DNA of 42,257 nt from an uncultured Verrucomicrobiae bacterium (GCA_938005615.1 CALLMV010000017.1:1-42257); one strand, 5' to 3'; positions 1 through 9,331 are shown, counted from the stretch's first letter. A program made the numbers and translations. Notes: generated from the letters alone by a model not told the origin.

Positions 1-398
1 TGATAGGTTTTCTCTGTTAGAGGAAGTTCAGTATTCTGAGAGATGGGAGGTGGTAAAAAAATGCTCGAAGCGTTCGAAGGCCTTAACCAGAAAATTCCAG
101 GAGGGCTCGAATTTGCTACAGGAGTAGCAGGTATCTCGCTACTAAGAGACTGTTCGGCTGCGGCTTCATCCGAACTGACCAGATGGGGTGCAGGGGCAAG
201 GCGTACTTGTGGTTTGTGTTCTGTTACTGAATCAGTTGGGATGTTACCCAAAGGACTGGAGTTATCTTTTATCAATGTGGATAATTGAACACAAATAGCA
301 CGCTAACTCAAGAGTGTTACTAGTGTAGTTTATTGAATTATTAGTTGGTAGTAAAAGAAAGATACGATAGTTGATACTTCAGAGCTAGAGGCAACAAC
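1..398 (+). other. Structured, probably non-coding leader upstream of the helicase gene
   Basis: No recognisable gene lies here. An 81-codon open frame runs from ATG 43 to 288, but its product resembles no family I know and it lacks a convincing ribosome binding site. The DNA instead shows adjacent perfect stem-loops: GCTAC/GTAGC at 115-128 with an AGGA loop, TCTC/GAGA at 134-149, and GTTCGG/CCGAAC at 152-175. A bulged TTCGA..GCC/GGC..TCGAA stem lies at 73-111. This density of hairpins suggests an RNA element, either an independent small RNA or a long 5' leader of the helicase gene that starts at 399. It matches none of tmRNA, RNase P, SRP or the common riboswitches that I checked by eye. A real small protein is not excluded. 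Confidence 0.35.
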
Positions 399-1610
399 AT
401 GTCATTCCAAAATTTTCACCTTTCTGAAGCAGTGGTTCACGGTGTGCAATCCATGGGTTTTTTGGAGCCTACTGCAGTCCAGGTGCGGGCGTTTCCTGCC
501 GTTCTTTCAGGTCGGGATGTGCTGGCTTGTGCTCCGACGGGTACTGGCAAGACGGCGGCTTTCAGTCTGCCTGTGCTGACCCGACTCGGTAAACACTGCG
601 GAAAAATTCGTGCCCTGGTGGTAGAGCCTACGCGTGAATTGGCGGCGCAGGTCGAGACGGCGTTGCGGGATTTTTCAAGGTTCACAGATTTGGAGATTGC
701 GGTGGTTTACGGAGGCGTGGGTTATGTTGAGCAGCGCGGGTTGTTAAAGAGCGGTGTGGATGTGCTTGTGGCCACACCTGGGCGGCTATTAGATCATGTC
801 GAGCAAAAGTCCGTGACGCTTTCTGATTTGGAAGTGCTGGTACTTGATGAAATGGACAAAATGCTCGACATGGGTTTTTTACCCCAAGTCCAGAGGATTC
901 TGCAGATGTGTCCCTCCAAGAGGCAAACGCTCTTATTTAGCGCGACCTTGCCACCCGAGGTCGAGAGACTCACAAGCACTCTCTTGAATGACCCCTTGAT
1001 CATTCAGGTGGGCACGCACCGTTCCCCTGCGGAGACGATTACGCATGCGTTTTATCCTGTGGCGATGGATCAAAAGTTTGAGCTATTAGAAGCTTTATTG
1101 GATAAGACGAATTTTGATAGCGTGCTCGTCTTTGTCCGCACAAAAGACGCTGCTGACCGAGTGGCTGCCCGTTTGAAAGCGGCAAATCACTCCGTCGCGG
1201 TACTTCATTCGAACCGCACGCAGGCTCAAAGATTGGAAGCTTTGGAAGGATTTAAAAATGCTCGATACGAAGTGATGGTAGCAACTGATATCGCTTCTCG
1301 GGGCATCGATGTAGCCGGTGTCAGCCATGTGATTAACTACGATGTGCCACTGCATCCTGAAGACTACGTACACCGGATCGGACGAACTGGTAGGGCACAA
1401 ACTGTGGGTGAAGCTTTAACGATCATCACCGCTGAGGATGTGGATCAGGTTGCCGCTATCGAGAGATTTATCGGGCAAAGGGTGGAGCGGAAAACTTTGG
1501 AGGGTTTTAGTTATCGCTTTACGACTCTTTTGCCCTCACATTCAGGGGCACTCCCGAACGTCGGACTATCGCGCAGAAAGAAACGATCGCCGTTCGGTCG
1601 TCGGCGTTAA
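399..1610 (+). CDS. DEAD-box ATP-dependent RNA helicase (RhlE/DeaD type)
   Basis: A 403-residue two-lobed RNA helicase core that would unwind or remodel RNA duplexes in the cytoplasm (ribosome assembly, mRNA turnover or cold adaptation). Lobe 1 carries the Q-motif region (PTAVQ near residue 24), Walker A APTGTGKT (45-52), PTREL (77-81), TPGR (126-129), motif II at 150-153 and SAT (181-183). Lobe 2 carries VATDIASRGIDV and HRIGRTGR. Motif II reads DEMD instead of DEAD; the acidic residues are kept, so activity is expected. The C-terminus is a short basic tail (SRRKKRSPFGRRR), a typical RNA-binding extension. The start is ATG 399, where the homologous N-terminus FQNFHLS begins. The upstream region is structured, which would suit leader-based control, but this is inference. 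Confidence 0.95.
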   Translation: MSFQNFHLSEAVVHGVQSMGFLEPTAVQVRAFPAVLSGRDVLACAPTGTGKTAAFSLPVLTRLGKHCGKIRALVVEPTRELAAQVETALRDFSRFTDLEIAVVYGGVGYVEQRGLLKSGVDVLVATPGRLLDHVEQKSVTLSDLEVLVLDEMDKMLDMGFLPQVQRILQMCPSKRQTLLFSATLPPEVERLTSTLLNDPLIIQVGTHRSPAETITHAFYPVAMDQKFELLEALLDKTNFDSVLVFVRTKDAADRVAARLKAANHSVAVLHSNRTQAQRLEALEGFKNARYEVMVATDIASRGIDVAGVSHVINYDVPLHPEDYVHRIGRTGRAQTVGEALTIITAEDVDQVAAIERFIGQRVERKTLEGFSYRFTTLLPSHSGALPNVGLSRRKKRSPFGRRR

Positions 1611-1673
1611 TCGAGCACCAACCACACCTGCATTCCACTTGGCAAATTTTTTCAGTTGTGTAGGTTTACCACT

Positions 1674-1760
1674 GGATGGGTGGTAGAGTGGTCTATTGCG
1701 CCGGTCTTGAAAACCGGAGTCGCCGCGAGGTGACCGTGGGTTCGAATCCCACCCCATCCG
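1674..1760 (+). tRNA. tRNA-Ser (anticodon UGA)
   Basis: An 87-nt class II tRNA. The acceptor arms GGATGGG (1674-1680) and CCCATCC (1753-1759) pair fully, with G1760 as discriminator. The anticodon stem CCGGT/ACCGG (1701-1705/1713-1717) encloses a seven-base loop with TGA at 1708-1710, which decodes UCA and related serine codons. A long variable arm follows (1718-1735), as expected for serine tRNAs. The T arm is GTGGG-TTCGAAT-CCCAC (1736-1752). The 3' CCA is not encoded and would be added enzymatically. Confidence 0.97.
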
Positions 1761-1831
1761 GGGGTTTGACGCTTGAAGTGGGCTGTAGGGGTTGTGTTTG
1801 TTCGTGATTTTGGTATGACGCTCTCTTTGTC

Positions 1832-3025
1832 ATGAGTCCGATTTCACGCATTGAGGAGGCATTTTCAGCTGTCCATCTTTCACACGAGGAGATCAATCGA
1901 TATTCGCGGCATCTGATCATGCCAGAAATTACGATCGATGGTCAGAAGAGGATCAAATCCTCTCGTGTGCTGTGCATCGGTGCCGGTGGCTTGGGCTCAC
2001 CTTTATTGTTGTACCTGGCGGCTGCTGGGGTTGGAAAATTGGGGATTGTGGATTATGACGTAGTGGATTATTCCAACCTTCAGCGTCAAGTCATTCACAC
2101 CTCTCTGGATGTGGGCGTGCCCAAGGTCGAATCAGCTCGCAATCGGATCATGGACATCAATCCCAACGTAGAGGTAGAGGCTTACACCACAGCTTTGAAT
2201 TCTACAAACGCCTTGGAAATCTTTCGCGATTATGATGTGATCGTAGATGGCACGGACAACTTCCCTACTAGGTACCTTGTCAACGACGCCTGCGTTTTGC
2301 TTGGAAAACCCAATGTGTATGGTTCGATATTCAGGTTTGACGGGCAGGTCACTGTTTTTTGGGCCAAACATGGCCCTTGCTATCGATGTCTTTATCCGGA
2401 GCCTCCTCCGCCGGGTTTGGTGCCATCGTGTGCCGAAGGTGGTGTGCTCGGGGTTTTGCCGGGTGTGATTGGTTTATTGCAAGCGACCGAGACACTGAAA
2501 CTGATTACTGGTGCAGGAAAGCCGTTGATCGGCAGGCTGTTGATCTATGATGCGCTGAAACCATCCTTTAAAGAGCTCAAGCTGCGAAAGAATCCCAACT
2601 GCCCGGTCTGTGGAGATTCACCCACAATTCGAGAACTTATCGATTACGAAGAATTTTGCGGAATGCCTGCTGTTGAAGCGGCGAAAAAGGCTGATGATCC
2701 AACAGTCCCCTCGATCAGCGCTGTTGAGCTCCGCCAGCGAATGCTTCATGCAGCAGATTCATTCACGCTTCTGGACATCCGTGAGCCGCATGAAGAATTA
2801 ATTGTCAAATTACCCGGTGCACGGCTCATTCCGCCAGCAGAGTTACCCAGGCGTTTGCATGAGTTTGATTCGGCACGCGACATCATCCTCATCTGCAAAA
2901 ATGGGTCGAGAAGTGCAGATGCCGTCAGGCTCTTCCAGCATTCAGGGTTTACGAAAGTTTGGAACGTGCGTGGAGGGTTAGATGCATATGCTAGTGAGGC
3001 CGACAACTCTCTGCCAAAGTATTAA
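1832..3025 (+). CDS. moeB: MoeB/ThiF-type adenylyltransferase fused to a rhodanese domain (MoeZ-like)
   Basis: A 397-residue E1-like enzyme that would adenylate the C-terminal glycine of a small sulfur-carrier protein (MoaD or ThiS type) and pass sulfur to it, for molybdopterin or other thio-cofactor synthesis. The N-terminal Rossmann domain has GAGGLGS (50-56), NLQRQ (82-86) and DGTDNF (139-144). Zinc-binding pairs are C183/C186 and C257/C260. The C-terminal rhodanese domain (about 295-390) has LLDIREPHE and the catalytic loop CKNGSR with C355. The same two-domain layout is known from MoeZ and MOCS3. No carrier protein or moa gene is adjacent, so the acceptor is unknown. ATG 1832 gives a normal N-terminus for the family. 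Confidence 0.93.
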   Translation: MSPISRIEEAFSAVHLSHEEINRYSRHLIMPEITIDGQKRIKSSRVLCIGAGGLGSPLLLYLAAAGVGKLGIVDYDVVDYSNLQRQVIHTSLDVGVPKVESARNRIMDINPNVEVEAYTTALNSTNALEIFRDYDVIVDGTDNFPTRYLVNDACVLLGKPNVYGSIFRFDGQVTVFWAKHGPCYRCLYPEPPPPGLVPSCAEGGVLGVLPGVIGLLQATETLKLITGAGKPLIGRLLIYDALKPSFKELKLRKNPNCPVCGDSPTIRELIDYEEFCGMPAVEAAKKADDPTVPSISAVELRQRMLHAADSFTLLDIREPHEELIVKLPGARLIPPAELPRRLHEFDSARDIILICKNGSRSADAVRLFQHSGFTKVWNVRGGLDAYASEADNSLPKY

Positions 3026-3117
3026 TGAGTTTGTGCATATCCTGCATTCCTCGAAAAAATACTATGACACCTCCATACGCCAACTGATTTGTCTGTTTTT
3101 AAAGCCGAAGAAAAAGA

Positions 3118-3135
3118 TTGTGAAATTTTTCACAA
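3118..3135. promoter_or_regulatory. CRP-type operator palindrome upstream of the act-cco operon
   Basis: TTGTGAAA-TT-TTTCACAA is a perfect 8+2+8 inverted repeat. It contains TGTGA-N6-TCACA, which is the textbook CRP half-site arrangement. It lies about 109 bp before the actA start, in the only sizeable gap before the 12-kb respiratory operon. The half-site spacing fits CRP-like proteins better than FNR (TTGAT-N4-ATCAA). Which regulator binds, and whether it activates or represses, cannot be read from the sequence. Confidence 0.6.
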
Positions 3136-3141
3136 ATTCGC

Positions 3142-3171
3142 TTGTCATTAGATTATTTGTATTGCTATGTG
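3142..3171 (+). promoter_or_regulatory. Possible promoter of the act-cco operon
   Basis: TTGTCA (3142-3147) could serve as a -35 box. TTGCTATGTG (3162-3171) looks like an extended -10 element with a TG one base before TATGTG, at 18-bp spacing. The centre of the CRP-type palindrome would then sit about 50 bp before the likely start of transcription. The -10 match is modest, so this is tentative. Confidence 0.3.
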
Positions 3172-3243
3172 TAACCGTAGTATGAATAAAGTTTTCTGCG
3201 TGCTGCCTTTTGGGGTTTGTGCTGCGAATTGATACCGACATTT

Positions 3244-3894
3244 ATGCCGAACATTTTCCCCAGATGGACGAATTGGCTACCTCTGAAGGTGGCTCTGATT
3301 ATTGCGATTTTGGGTTTTTTAGTCGTGAATGGTGTAACCTACTACTTTACACCAAAATACACAAGGGTGGGTTACATGCCCGGACAACCAGTCTCCTTCG
3401 ATCACTCCCTCCACGCAGAGCAGTTGGGTCTAGACTGCAGATACTGCCACACTGGTGTGGAGAAAGCCAGCCACTCGAATGTGCCCACAGTTCAAACTTG
3501 CATGGCCTGCCACCTGCACGTGCAGAAACAAAGCGCTAAACTAGCGCCCGTGCGTGCTGCATGGGAATCAGGTGAGCCAATTCGCTGGGTCAGAATTCAT
3601 CAAGCCCCCGACTATGTGTATTTCAACCACGCTGCTCACGTGAACCGTGGCATCAGTTGCCAGAGCTGTCATGGACAGGTTAACCACATGACTGTGGTCT
3701 GGCATCACGAACCTCAAAGCATGGGTTGGTGTCTTGAGTGTCATCGCCGTCCGGAGAATTTCATCCGTGATGTGAATGAAGTTTACAACCTCAATTACAC
3801 AATCAGCACCGAGGAGCAGCGCATTCTCGGGCGCAAACTAGTTGAAGAATGGGGCGTACAGCCCCCGCAAAACTGCGCCGGTTGTCACAGATGA
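3244..3894 (+). CDS. actA: ActA, pentahaem cytochrome c subunit of alternative complex III
   Basis: A 216-residue membrane-anchored multihaem cytochrome of the quinol-oxidising alternative complex III. An N-terminal hydrophobic helix (about 14-34) is followed by five CxxCH haem sites at C65, C86, C139, C163 and C211; the last one ends only one residue before the stop. Extra histidines (HSLH, FNHAAH, VVWHHE) are placed to act as distal ligands, as in ActA homologues. I chose ATG 3244, which directly precedes the anchor helix; an in-frame TTG at 3217 would add nine unlikely residues. No strong Shine-Dalgarno is seen. Its stop overlaps the actB start as ATGA, so the two should be translationally coupled. 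Confidence 0.93.
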   Translation: MPNIFPRWTNWLPLKVALIIAILGFLVVNGVTYYFTPKYTRVGYMPGQPVSFDHSLHAEQLGLDCRYCHTGVEKASHSNVPTVQTCMACHLHVQKQSAKLAPVRAAWESGEPIRWVRIHQAPDYVYFNHAAHVNRGISCQSCHGQVNHMTVVWHHEPQSMGWCLECHRRPENFIRDVNEVYNLNYTISTEEQRILGRKLVEEWGVQPPQNCAGCHR

Positions 3895-6800
3895 AACATA
3901 TATTTCAACATCCGCCCGCACAAAAGGGTGAACGCAGATATTGGAGAAGCCTCGATGAGCTGGCAGACTCTCCTGAAGTCCAACAATGGATCCAGAGAGA
4001 ATTTCCTGAAGGCGCAGCAGAGTTGGAGCTAGATGGTTTAGGTCGCAGAAAGTTTCTCGGCATCTTAGGAGCCTCAATTGCCTTGGCGGGTTTCACTGGC
4101 TGCAGACGGCCAGAATCTTACCTCGTTCCATTAAACGCGACTCCGGAATTTGCAGTGCCGAGCAAAATACTCCGTTACGCGACATCATTTCCAGCGGTAG
4201 GCCATCATGTTCCTGCAGTTGCAAGAGTCTTTAACGGGAGACCAATTTTCATTGAAGGCAATCCCGCCCATCCGATGAGTCAAGGCAAAATAGATGTGCA
4301 TACACAGGCAGAAGTGCTGAGCCTCTACGACCCTGAACGTTCCCGCGTCACCAAAGTGCTCACAAATGGTAGGCACATGCCCGCGACTGCCCTACAGAGG
4401 GATCAGAAAATTGACGAATTACGTGTCAGGATCGATCAAAACGGGGGAGCAAGAACCGCAGTCATCGCACTCCCCTCGACTTCCCCGTCGTTCAACAGGC
4501 TGAAGAAAAAATTCCTTGCCAAATATCGGTTTGCTAAATGGTGCGATTACGACCCGCTTTATTCTGACAGACCCTCTCAAATTTTTGCTTCGCTTATTAA
4601 CAGACCATTCGCGCGGCCTTTTTATGATTTTTCGCGCGACAACGCCACTGTCATATTGTCTTTGGGGTCTGACTTCTTAGGTACAGAGTCAACACTCCAC
4701 AACACTGCTTCCTTCACAAACGGGCGTCGCGTTCATCAGCCTGGTGACAAAATGAATCGCCTTTATGCGGTGGAAACCAGCTACAGTATTACAGGCCAAA
4801 TGGCCGATCATCGTCTTCGTATCACCTCAACGCAGTTACCAGCTTTTGCCTCAGCTTTTGCGGCAGCCTGCATCAAAAACGGTCTCCAAAACGATGCTCT
4901 GAGCCAGGTTTTACGTTTCGCCAACTCACAACCTCCTGCGGGTATTGACGTAAAATGGCTGGAGGAATGCGCCAAAGATTTAGTAGCTCATCGAGGTCAC
5001 GCCGTCGTCGTCCCCGGGGCCAATCAACCTGAGATCGTGCACCTTATTGCGCATGCACTAAATGATGCCCTCGGGGCTTTTGGCAAAGCCCTCAAGTCCG
5101 TGGATTTCCCCGTTTCAAACGGCAATTGCTCGCTTTCCCAGGTAGCGTCTGCTCTTCAAGCCGGGGAAGTGGACACGGTGGTGGTCATCGGAGGCAACCC
5201 CGCCTACAACGCACCTGCAGAGCTGATGCTAGAAAACCTTCTTGACCATTGCGAATTGGTGGTGCGTCTGGGTTATTACGAAGATGAGACCACTGCAGTC
5301 AGCGACGTCCACATACCCGCCTCGCACACTTTGGAGGGTTGGGGCGATGGCCTTGCCGAAGACGGCTCACACACATCTGTGCAGCCTATGATTTTACCCA
5401 TTTTTGAATCACTCACAGACACCGAGTTCCTTTATCGCCTGATTGAGGCGCCGCTTGCAGGCTCCCCGCAGCTGGATTCTCGACTGATCGCGCGTGAGAC
5501 ATTCCGTGAGTTATTTGAACCCACTTCTGATGAGTTTGCTTTTGAGACCGCCTGGCAAGTTTTCTTGCGTGATGGTTTTCGCGCAGGATCGCAAAAAGTA
5601 AGCACAGACATCCAACTCAATTCCGGCACACTAGCACAGATGCTTACCTCAGAAGAAATACCTTCTGCAATCCCCTCTGCTGAGAGTTTGGAAGTCAATT
5701 TTGCCGTGGATTACTCCCTGCTCGATGGTCGCTATGTCAACAATGGTTGGTTGCAAGAGCTGCCAGATCCCTTGACAAAAATCACCTGGGAAAACGCTGC
5801 GCTCATCAGCCCTCGGACGGCACGCGAGCTTGGTGTTACCACCCGTTCGATAAAAGGCATCGTCACGGGCGATGTTCTCGAACTGAACTTTCCCGATTAC
5901 AGCCTGCCTCTCCAAGTGCCCGTTTACGTATTACCTGGGCATGCGGATAATTCCATCACACTGCCACTTGGTTATGGGCGGAGCATCGTCGGCCAGGTTG
6001 GGCAGGGGAGTGGCTTCAACGCCTACGCATTTCGCACATCGAAACACCCCTGGAGAGTCAATGGTGTACGCGCGCGTGCCACCGGGCGCAAACATGGTTT
6101 TGCCTGCACACAAGAGCACTACAACATGGAAGGGCGTGCATTGCAAAGAGAGCTGCCCTTGAAAATGTTCAACGAAGATCCATCCATCGTCAAAAAAATG
6201 GGTATGGATTCTCACGTGCCGCCGACGGTGAACTTTTATACCCCGCCGCCGCTGGATGCTCCGCACCAGTGGGCAATGTCCATTGACATGAGCACTTGCA
6301 CGGGATGTAACGCCTGCGTGATAGCCTGCCAGGCAGAGAATAACATTCCGATTGTAGGCAAGGAGCAGGTGCAGCGTGGTCGCGAGATGGCCTGGATACG
6401 CGTAGACCGCTACTTCCTGGCGGAGGACCCCCACAAAGACTACGTTCAAGATGCGGGTGAGTTTCCTGAGAACCCGATGGTGATCATGCAGCCATTAACT
6501 TGCATGCATTGTGAGAATGCGCCCTGTGAAACAGTGTGCCCTGTCAACGCCACGGTTCATAGCGAGGATGGCCTCAACGTCATGGCATATAATCGCTGCA
6601 TTGGCACACGCTACTGTGCTAACAACTGCCCCTATAAAGTTCGACGTTTCAACTATTTTGATTACAATAAGCGCAACGTCCTCAAACGGCATCAAGGTCC
6701 CTTTGGCGAATTTGGTAACCTTTACGCGGGGCCCTTTGGCGAGAAAAACGATCCTCTTCCCGAACTTCAAAAAAATCCCAATGTGACCGTCCGTATGCGC

Positions 6801-7223
6801 GGAGTAATGGAAAAGTGCACTTTCTGCGTACAGCGCATCGAAGAGGCGAAGATTGACATGCTTGTAAAAGCACGTGATTCCAAGCCACAAATTATTCCGG
6901 ATGGCTATTTCCAGGTCGCTTGCCAGCAGGCTTGCCCGGCAGATGCGATCGTCTTTGGCAACATTTCCGACCCAGAGTCGCGGGTGTCCAAGCTTAAGCA
7001 GTTAGGCCACGACTACCAAATGCTGCAGTACCTCAACATACGGCCTCGGGTTTCTTACCTGGCTCGCGTGCGTAACCCTAACCCCGCGATGCCCGGAGCG
7101 GAATTCATTGGCATGTCTTCTCTGGCTGTTTCACACGTCGGGCATCATGGAGATGATAAGGGCATGCACCATGACGCCCAGCACTCCACGGAGCACCACT
7201 CAGAACCCTCACAAGTTCACTAG
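3891..7223 (+). CDS. actB: ActB, molybdopterin-oxidoreductase-like/iron-sulfur subunit of alternative complex III
   Basis: A large (1110-residue) periplasmic subunit. Residues about 51-57 read GRRKFLG, a twin-arginine export signal, followed by a hydrophobic stretch ending AGFTGC71 that resembles a lipobox. The central 600-700 residues resemble the molybdopterin oxidoreductase fold, which in ActB is thought to lack the Mo cofactor. The C-terminal ferredoxin-like domain has cysteine clusters starting at about 803 (CTGCNAC), 871 (CMHCENAPC), 903 (CIGTRYCANNC) and 976 (CTFC...CQQAC), consistent with several cubane clusters plus one 3Fe-4S cluster. The tail is very histidine-rich (HVGHHGDDKGMHHD), which is unusual and could bind metal. 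The start ATG 3891 overlaps the actA stop by four bases; a longer frame from 3849 would lie inside actA. Confidence 0.94.
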   Translation: MKHIFQHPPAQKGERRYWRSLDELADSPEVQQWIQREFPEGAAELELDGLGRRKFLGILGASIALAGFTGCRRPESYLVPLNATPEFAVPSKILRYATSFPAVGHHVPAVARVFNGRPIFIEGNPAHPMSQGKIDVHTQAEVLSLYDPERSRVTKVLTNGRHMPATALQRDQKIDELRVRIDQNGGARTAVIALPSTSPSFNRLKKKFLAKYRFAKWCDYDPLYSDRPSQIFASLINRPFARPFYDFSRDNATVILSLGSDFLGTESTLHNTASFTNGRRVHQPGDKMNRLYAVETSYSITGQMADHRLRITSTQLPAFASAFAAACIKNGLQNDALSQVLRFANSQPPAGIDVKWLEECAKDLVAHRGHAVVVPGANQPEIVHLIAHALNDALGAFGKALKSVDFPVSNGNCSLSQVASALQAGEVDTVVVIGGNPAYNAPAELMLENLLDHCELVVRLGYYEDETTAVSDVHIPASHTLEGWGDGLAEDGSHTSVQPMILPIFESLTDTEFLYRLIEAPLAGSPQLDSRLIARETFRELFEPTSDEFAFETAWQVFLRDGFRAGSQKVSTDIQLNSGTLAQMLTSEEIPSAIPSAESLEVNFAVDYSLLDGRYVNNGWLQELPDPLTKITWENAALISPRTARELGVTTRSIKGIVTGDVLELNFPDYSLPLQVPVYVLPGHADNSITLPLGYGRSIVGQVGQGSGFNAYAFRTSKHPWRVNGVRARATGRKHGFACTQEHYNMEGRALQRELPLKMFNEDPSIVKKMGMDSHVPPTVNFYTPPPLDAPHQWAMSIDMSTCTGCNACVIACQAENNIPIVGKEQVQRGREMAWIRVDRYFLAEDPHKDYVQDAGEFPENPMVIMQPLTCMHCENAPCETVCPVNATVHSEDGLNVMAYNRCIGTRYCANNCPYKVRRFNYFDYNKRNVLKRHQGPFGEFGNLYAGPFGEKNDPLPELQKNPNVTVRMRGVMEKCTFCVQRIEEAKIDMLVKARDSKPQIIPDGYFQVACQQACPADAIVFGNISDPESRVSKLKQLGHDYQMLQYLNIRPRVSYLARVRNPNPAMPGAEFIGMSSLAVSHVGHHGDDKGMHHDAQHSTEHHSEPSQVH

Positions 7224-7226
7224 TCT

Positions 7227-8735
7227 ATGCGTACGTTTGACCTTCCTGCACCTGCAACCACCGAGGGGCTTGACCTCATAAATCGCCGCCCGCTTGTGGG
7301 CGGGAAACGCAAGTTTGCCTGGATCACAGAGCATTTCTCACAAATCGTGGAGCGCAAGGCCCCGTTTTGGTGGTGGGTCGCGGTCTTAATCACCGGGCTG
7401 ATCGCTTCGCTGGTGCCCCTTACACTGGCTTATCAGGTCTCCACGGGTGTGGGTGTCTGGGGTTTGAACAACCCGGTGTTTTGGGCTTGGGATATTACGA
7501 ACTTCGTGTTCTGGATAGGCATCGGTCACGCGGGCACTCTCATTTCAGCAATTCTTTTCCTTACGCGCCAAAAGTGGCGTACTGCGGTGAACCGTTCTGC
7601 TGAAGCGATGACGATTTTTGCGGTCATTTGCGCGGGCATATTCCCAGCGTTTCACGTGGGCCGAGTTTGGTTCGCCTGGTGGTTGTTTCCCATCCCAAAT
7701 GCGAACGTCATTTGGCAAAACTTCAAATCCCCGCTGTTGTGGGACGTGTTCGCGGTGTCCACATACTTCACAGTCTCACTGATTTTCTGGTACATTGGGT
7801 TGGTGCCAGATTTGGCCACGATTCGTGATCGGGCCACGAGCAAAATTAAAAAGTTTCTATACGGTTTATTTGCGCTTGGCTGGCGGGGTTCCAATCGGCA
7901 GTGGAGCCATTACGAAAAAGCCTACTTGATCCTCGCTGGCATCTCCACGCCTCTGGTGCTTTCTGTGCACTCAGTGGTGTCTTTTGACTTTGCTACATCC
8001 GTCATCCCCGGTTGGCACACGACGATCTTTCCGCCGTATTTCGTGGCCGGCGCTATCTTCGGAGGTTTTGCGATGGTGCTGACCTTGTTGATTCCGTGCC
8101 GTTGGATTTTTAACTTGAAGGATGTAGTGACGGACAAGCATATCGATAACATGTGTAAGATCGTGCTGCTGACTGGGACGATCGTGGGTTATGCGTATTT
8201 AATGGAGTTGTTTATCGCGATTTATTCGGGCAACCCCTTTGAGCAGTGGGTGTTTTTGCGCAACCGTGTAGCCGACCCCTTTATTTTTGGACCTTTGATG
8301 AATGTGCCGCCTGCGCCTTATTGGTGGGCGTATTGGGCGATGATGATTTCCAACGTGATCGCCCCCCAGTTTTTCTGGTTTAAGAAGATCCGGAAGAATC
8401 TGTTGTTGGTGCTGATAATCGTCATGTTTCCCAACGTAGGCATGTGGTATGAGCGCTTTGTTATCATCGCTACTTCCATCCATCGGGATTTTGTAACATC
8501 CTCGTGGGGATACTTCTCCCCGACTTGGGTAGATATCGGTCTGTTTGTCGGGACGATCGGCTTGTTCACGTTCCTGTTTTTGTTGTTCATTAAATTTCTT
8601 CCCATGGTGACGATGTTTGAAGTGAAGGCGGTGATGGCTGAGGCCGATCCGCACTACGACCCGAAGAAAAAAACGAAGAAAACGGGTGATCCGCTCGTGG
8701 ATAATAACCCGCAGCTTTCCGGAGGGGCGCACTAA
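7227..8735 (+). CDS. actC: ActC, NrfD-like integral membrane subunit of alternative complex III
   Basis: A 502-residue polytopic membrane protein of the NrfD/PsrC family, predicted to form the quinol-binding membrane part of the complex with ActF. About ten hydrophobic helices are visible, with conserved-looking stretches such as [33 protein letters not shown] and [11 protein letters not shown]. The histidine and arginine in the HAGTLIS and FHVGR segments match the region where NrfD-type subunits bind quinone. The C-terminus is short, basic and cytoplasmic-looking ([10 protein letters not shown]). It starts three bases after actB and ends overlapping the actD start by one base (TAATG), so it belongs to the same transcription unit. 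Confidence 0.94.
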   Translation: MRTFDLPAPATTEGLDLINRRPLVGGKRKFAWITEHFSQIVERKAPFWWWVAVLITGLIASLVPLTLAYQVSTGVGVWGLNNPVFWAWDITNFVFWIGIGHAGTLISAILFLTRQKWRTAVNRSAEAMTIFAVICAGIFPAFHVGRVWFAWWLFPIPNANVIWQNFKSPLLWDVFAVSTYFTVSLIFWYIGLVPDLATIRDRATSKIKKFLYGLFALGWRGSNRQWSHYEKAYLILAGISTPLVLSVHSVVSFDFATSVIPGWHTTIFPPYFVAGAIFGGFAMVLTLLIPCRWIFNLKDVVTDKHIDNMCKIVLLTGTIVGYAYLMELFIAIYSGNPFEQWVFLRNRVADPFIFGPLMNVPPAPYWWAYWAMMISNVIAPQFFWFKKIRKNLLLVLIIVMFPNVGMWYERFVIIATSIHRDFVTSSWGYFSPTWVDIGLFVGTIGLFTFLFLLFIKFLPMVTMFEVKAVMAEADPHYDPKKKTKKTGDPLVDNNPQLSGGAH

Positions 8736-9331
8736 TGCAAACGACCACACTCCCAAAGCTCTACGGAATGGGCGCGGAATTTCAGAGTGCTAAGGATGTG
8801 TACGAAGCTGCGCAGAAAATTCGCGATCTGGGCTTCATCCGCTGGGATGTGCACAGTCCCTTCCCAATTCATGGTATGGATGATGCGATGGGGTTAAAAA
8901 GGTCGCGTGTCTCGCTGTTTTCGATTATCGGCGGAATCACTGGAAGTCTCACAGCGTTGTTTTTGATTTTTATCACTTCTGCGGATTACCGGCATTTGGT
9001 CCCGGATTGGTTCCCTGTGACTCTGGTTCCGAGTTACCCACTAATTGTGCAGGGCAAGCCATTCTTTGCGTTTGAGCCGAGCTTTCCGATCTTCTTTGAG
9101 TTGACGATATTACTCACAGCCTTTGGCACGGTGCTGGGATTATTGACTTTGGGAGTGTTGCCTCGCCTGAATCATCCAGTGTTTAACTGGGATCGATTTT
9201 CTCGCGTTACCGACGATAAATTTTTTATAGTGATTGAAGCGACCGATCCTCAGTTTGATGAAGTCAAAACCCGCGAGCTACTCCATGAGCTGGGAGGCAG
9301 CCAAATCTCCTTGATACGTCACGACCCATGA
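8735..9331 (+). CDS. actD: ActD, DUF3341-type membrane subunit of alternative complex III
   Basis: A 198-residue protein matching the ActD (DUF3341) pattern: a soluble N-terminal part with LYGMGAEFQSAKDVYEAAQKIRD and WDVHSPFPIHGMDDAMGLKRS, then two membrane helices (about 62-82 and 120-145), then a soluble C-terminus with FFIVIEATDPQFD. The PFPIHGMD segment is the family hallmark I recognise. ActD has no redox cofactor and is thought to hold ActC and the peripheral subunits together. A GGAGGGG Shine-Dalgarno at 8721-8727 supports ATG 8735. The stop overlaps the actE start as ATGA. Confidence 0.93.
   Translation: MQTTTLPKLYGMGAEFQSAKDVYEAAQKIRDLGFIRWDVHSPFPIHGMDDAMGLKRSRVSLFSIIGGITGSLTALFLIFITSADYRHLVPDWFPVTLVPSYPLIVQGKPFFAFEPSFPIFFELTILLTAFGTVLGLLTLGVLPRLNHPVFNWDRFSRVTDDKFFIVIEATDPQFDEVKTRELLHELGGSQISLIRHDP

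Noticed and set aside
43-288. 81-codon open frame as a protein gene
   Set aside because: No family resemblance, weak ribosome binding site, and several perfect hairpins in the same DNA; kept only as part of the structured leader.
3118-3135. FNR or DNR box reading of the palindrome
   Set aside because: FNR needs TTGAT-N4-ATCAA over 14 bp; here TTG and CAA are 18 bp apart end to end, which fits CRP spacing.
2982-3185. 67-codon hydrophobic/basic frame after the MoeB-rhodanese gene
   Set aside because: It overlaps the end of the previous gene and spans the CRP-type palindrome and putative promoter; no family resemblance.
5931-6449. 172-codon antisense frame inside actB
   Set aside because: Shadow of the actB reading frame; the + strand encodes well-conserved cysteine motifs here.
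8199-8756. 185-codon antisense frame inside actC
   Set aside because: Shadow of a membrane-protein gene; composition (His, Arg, Gln rich) is typical of the reverse of hydrophobic codons.
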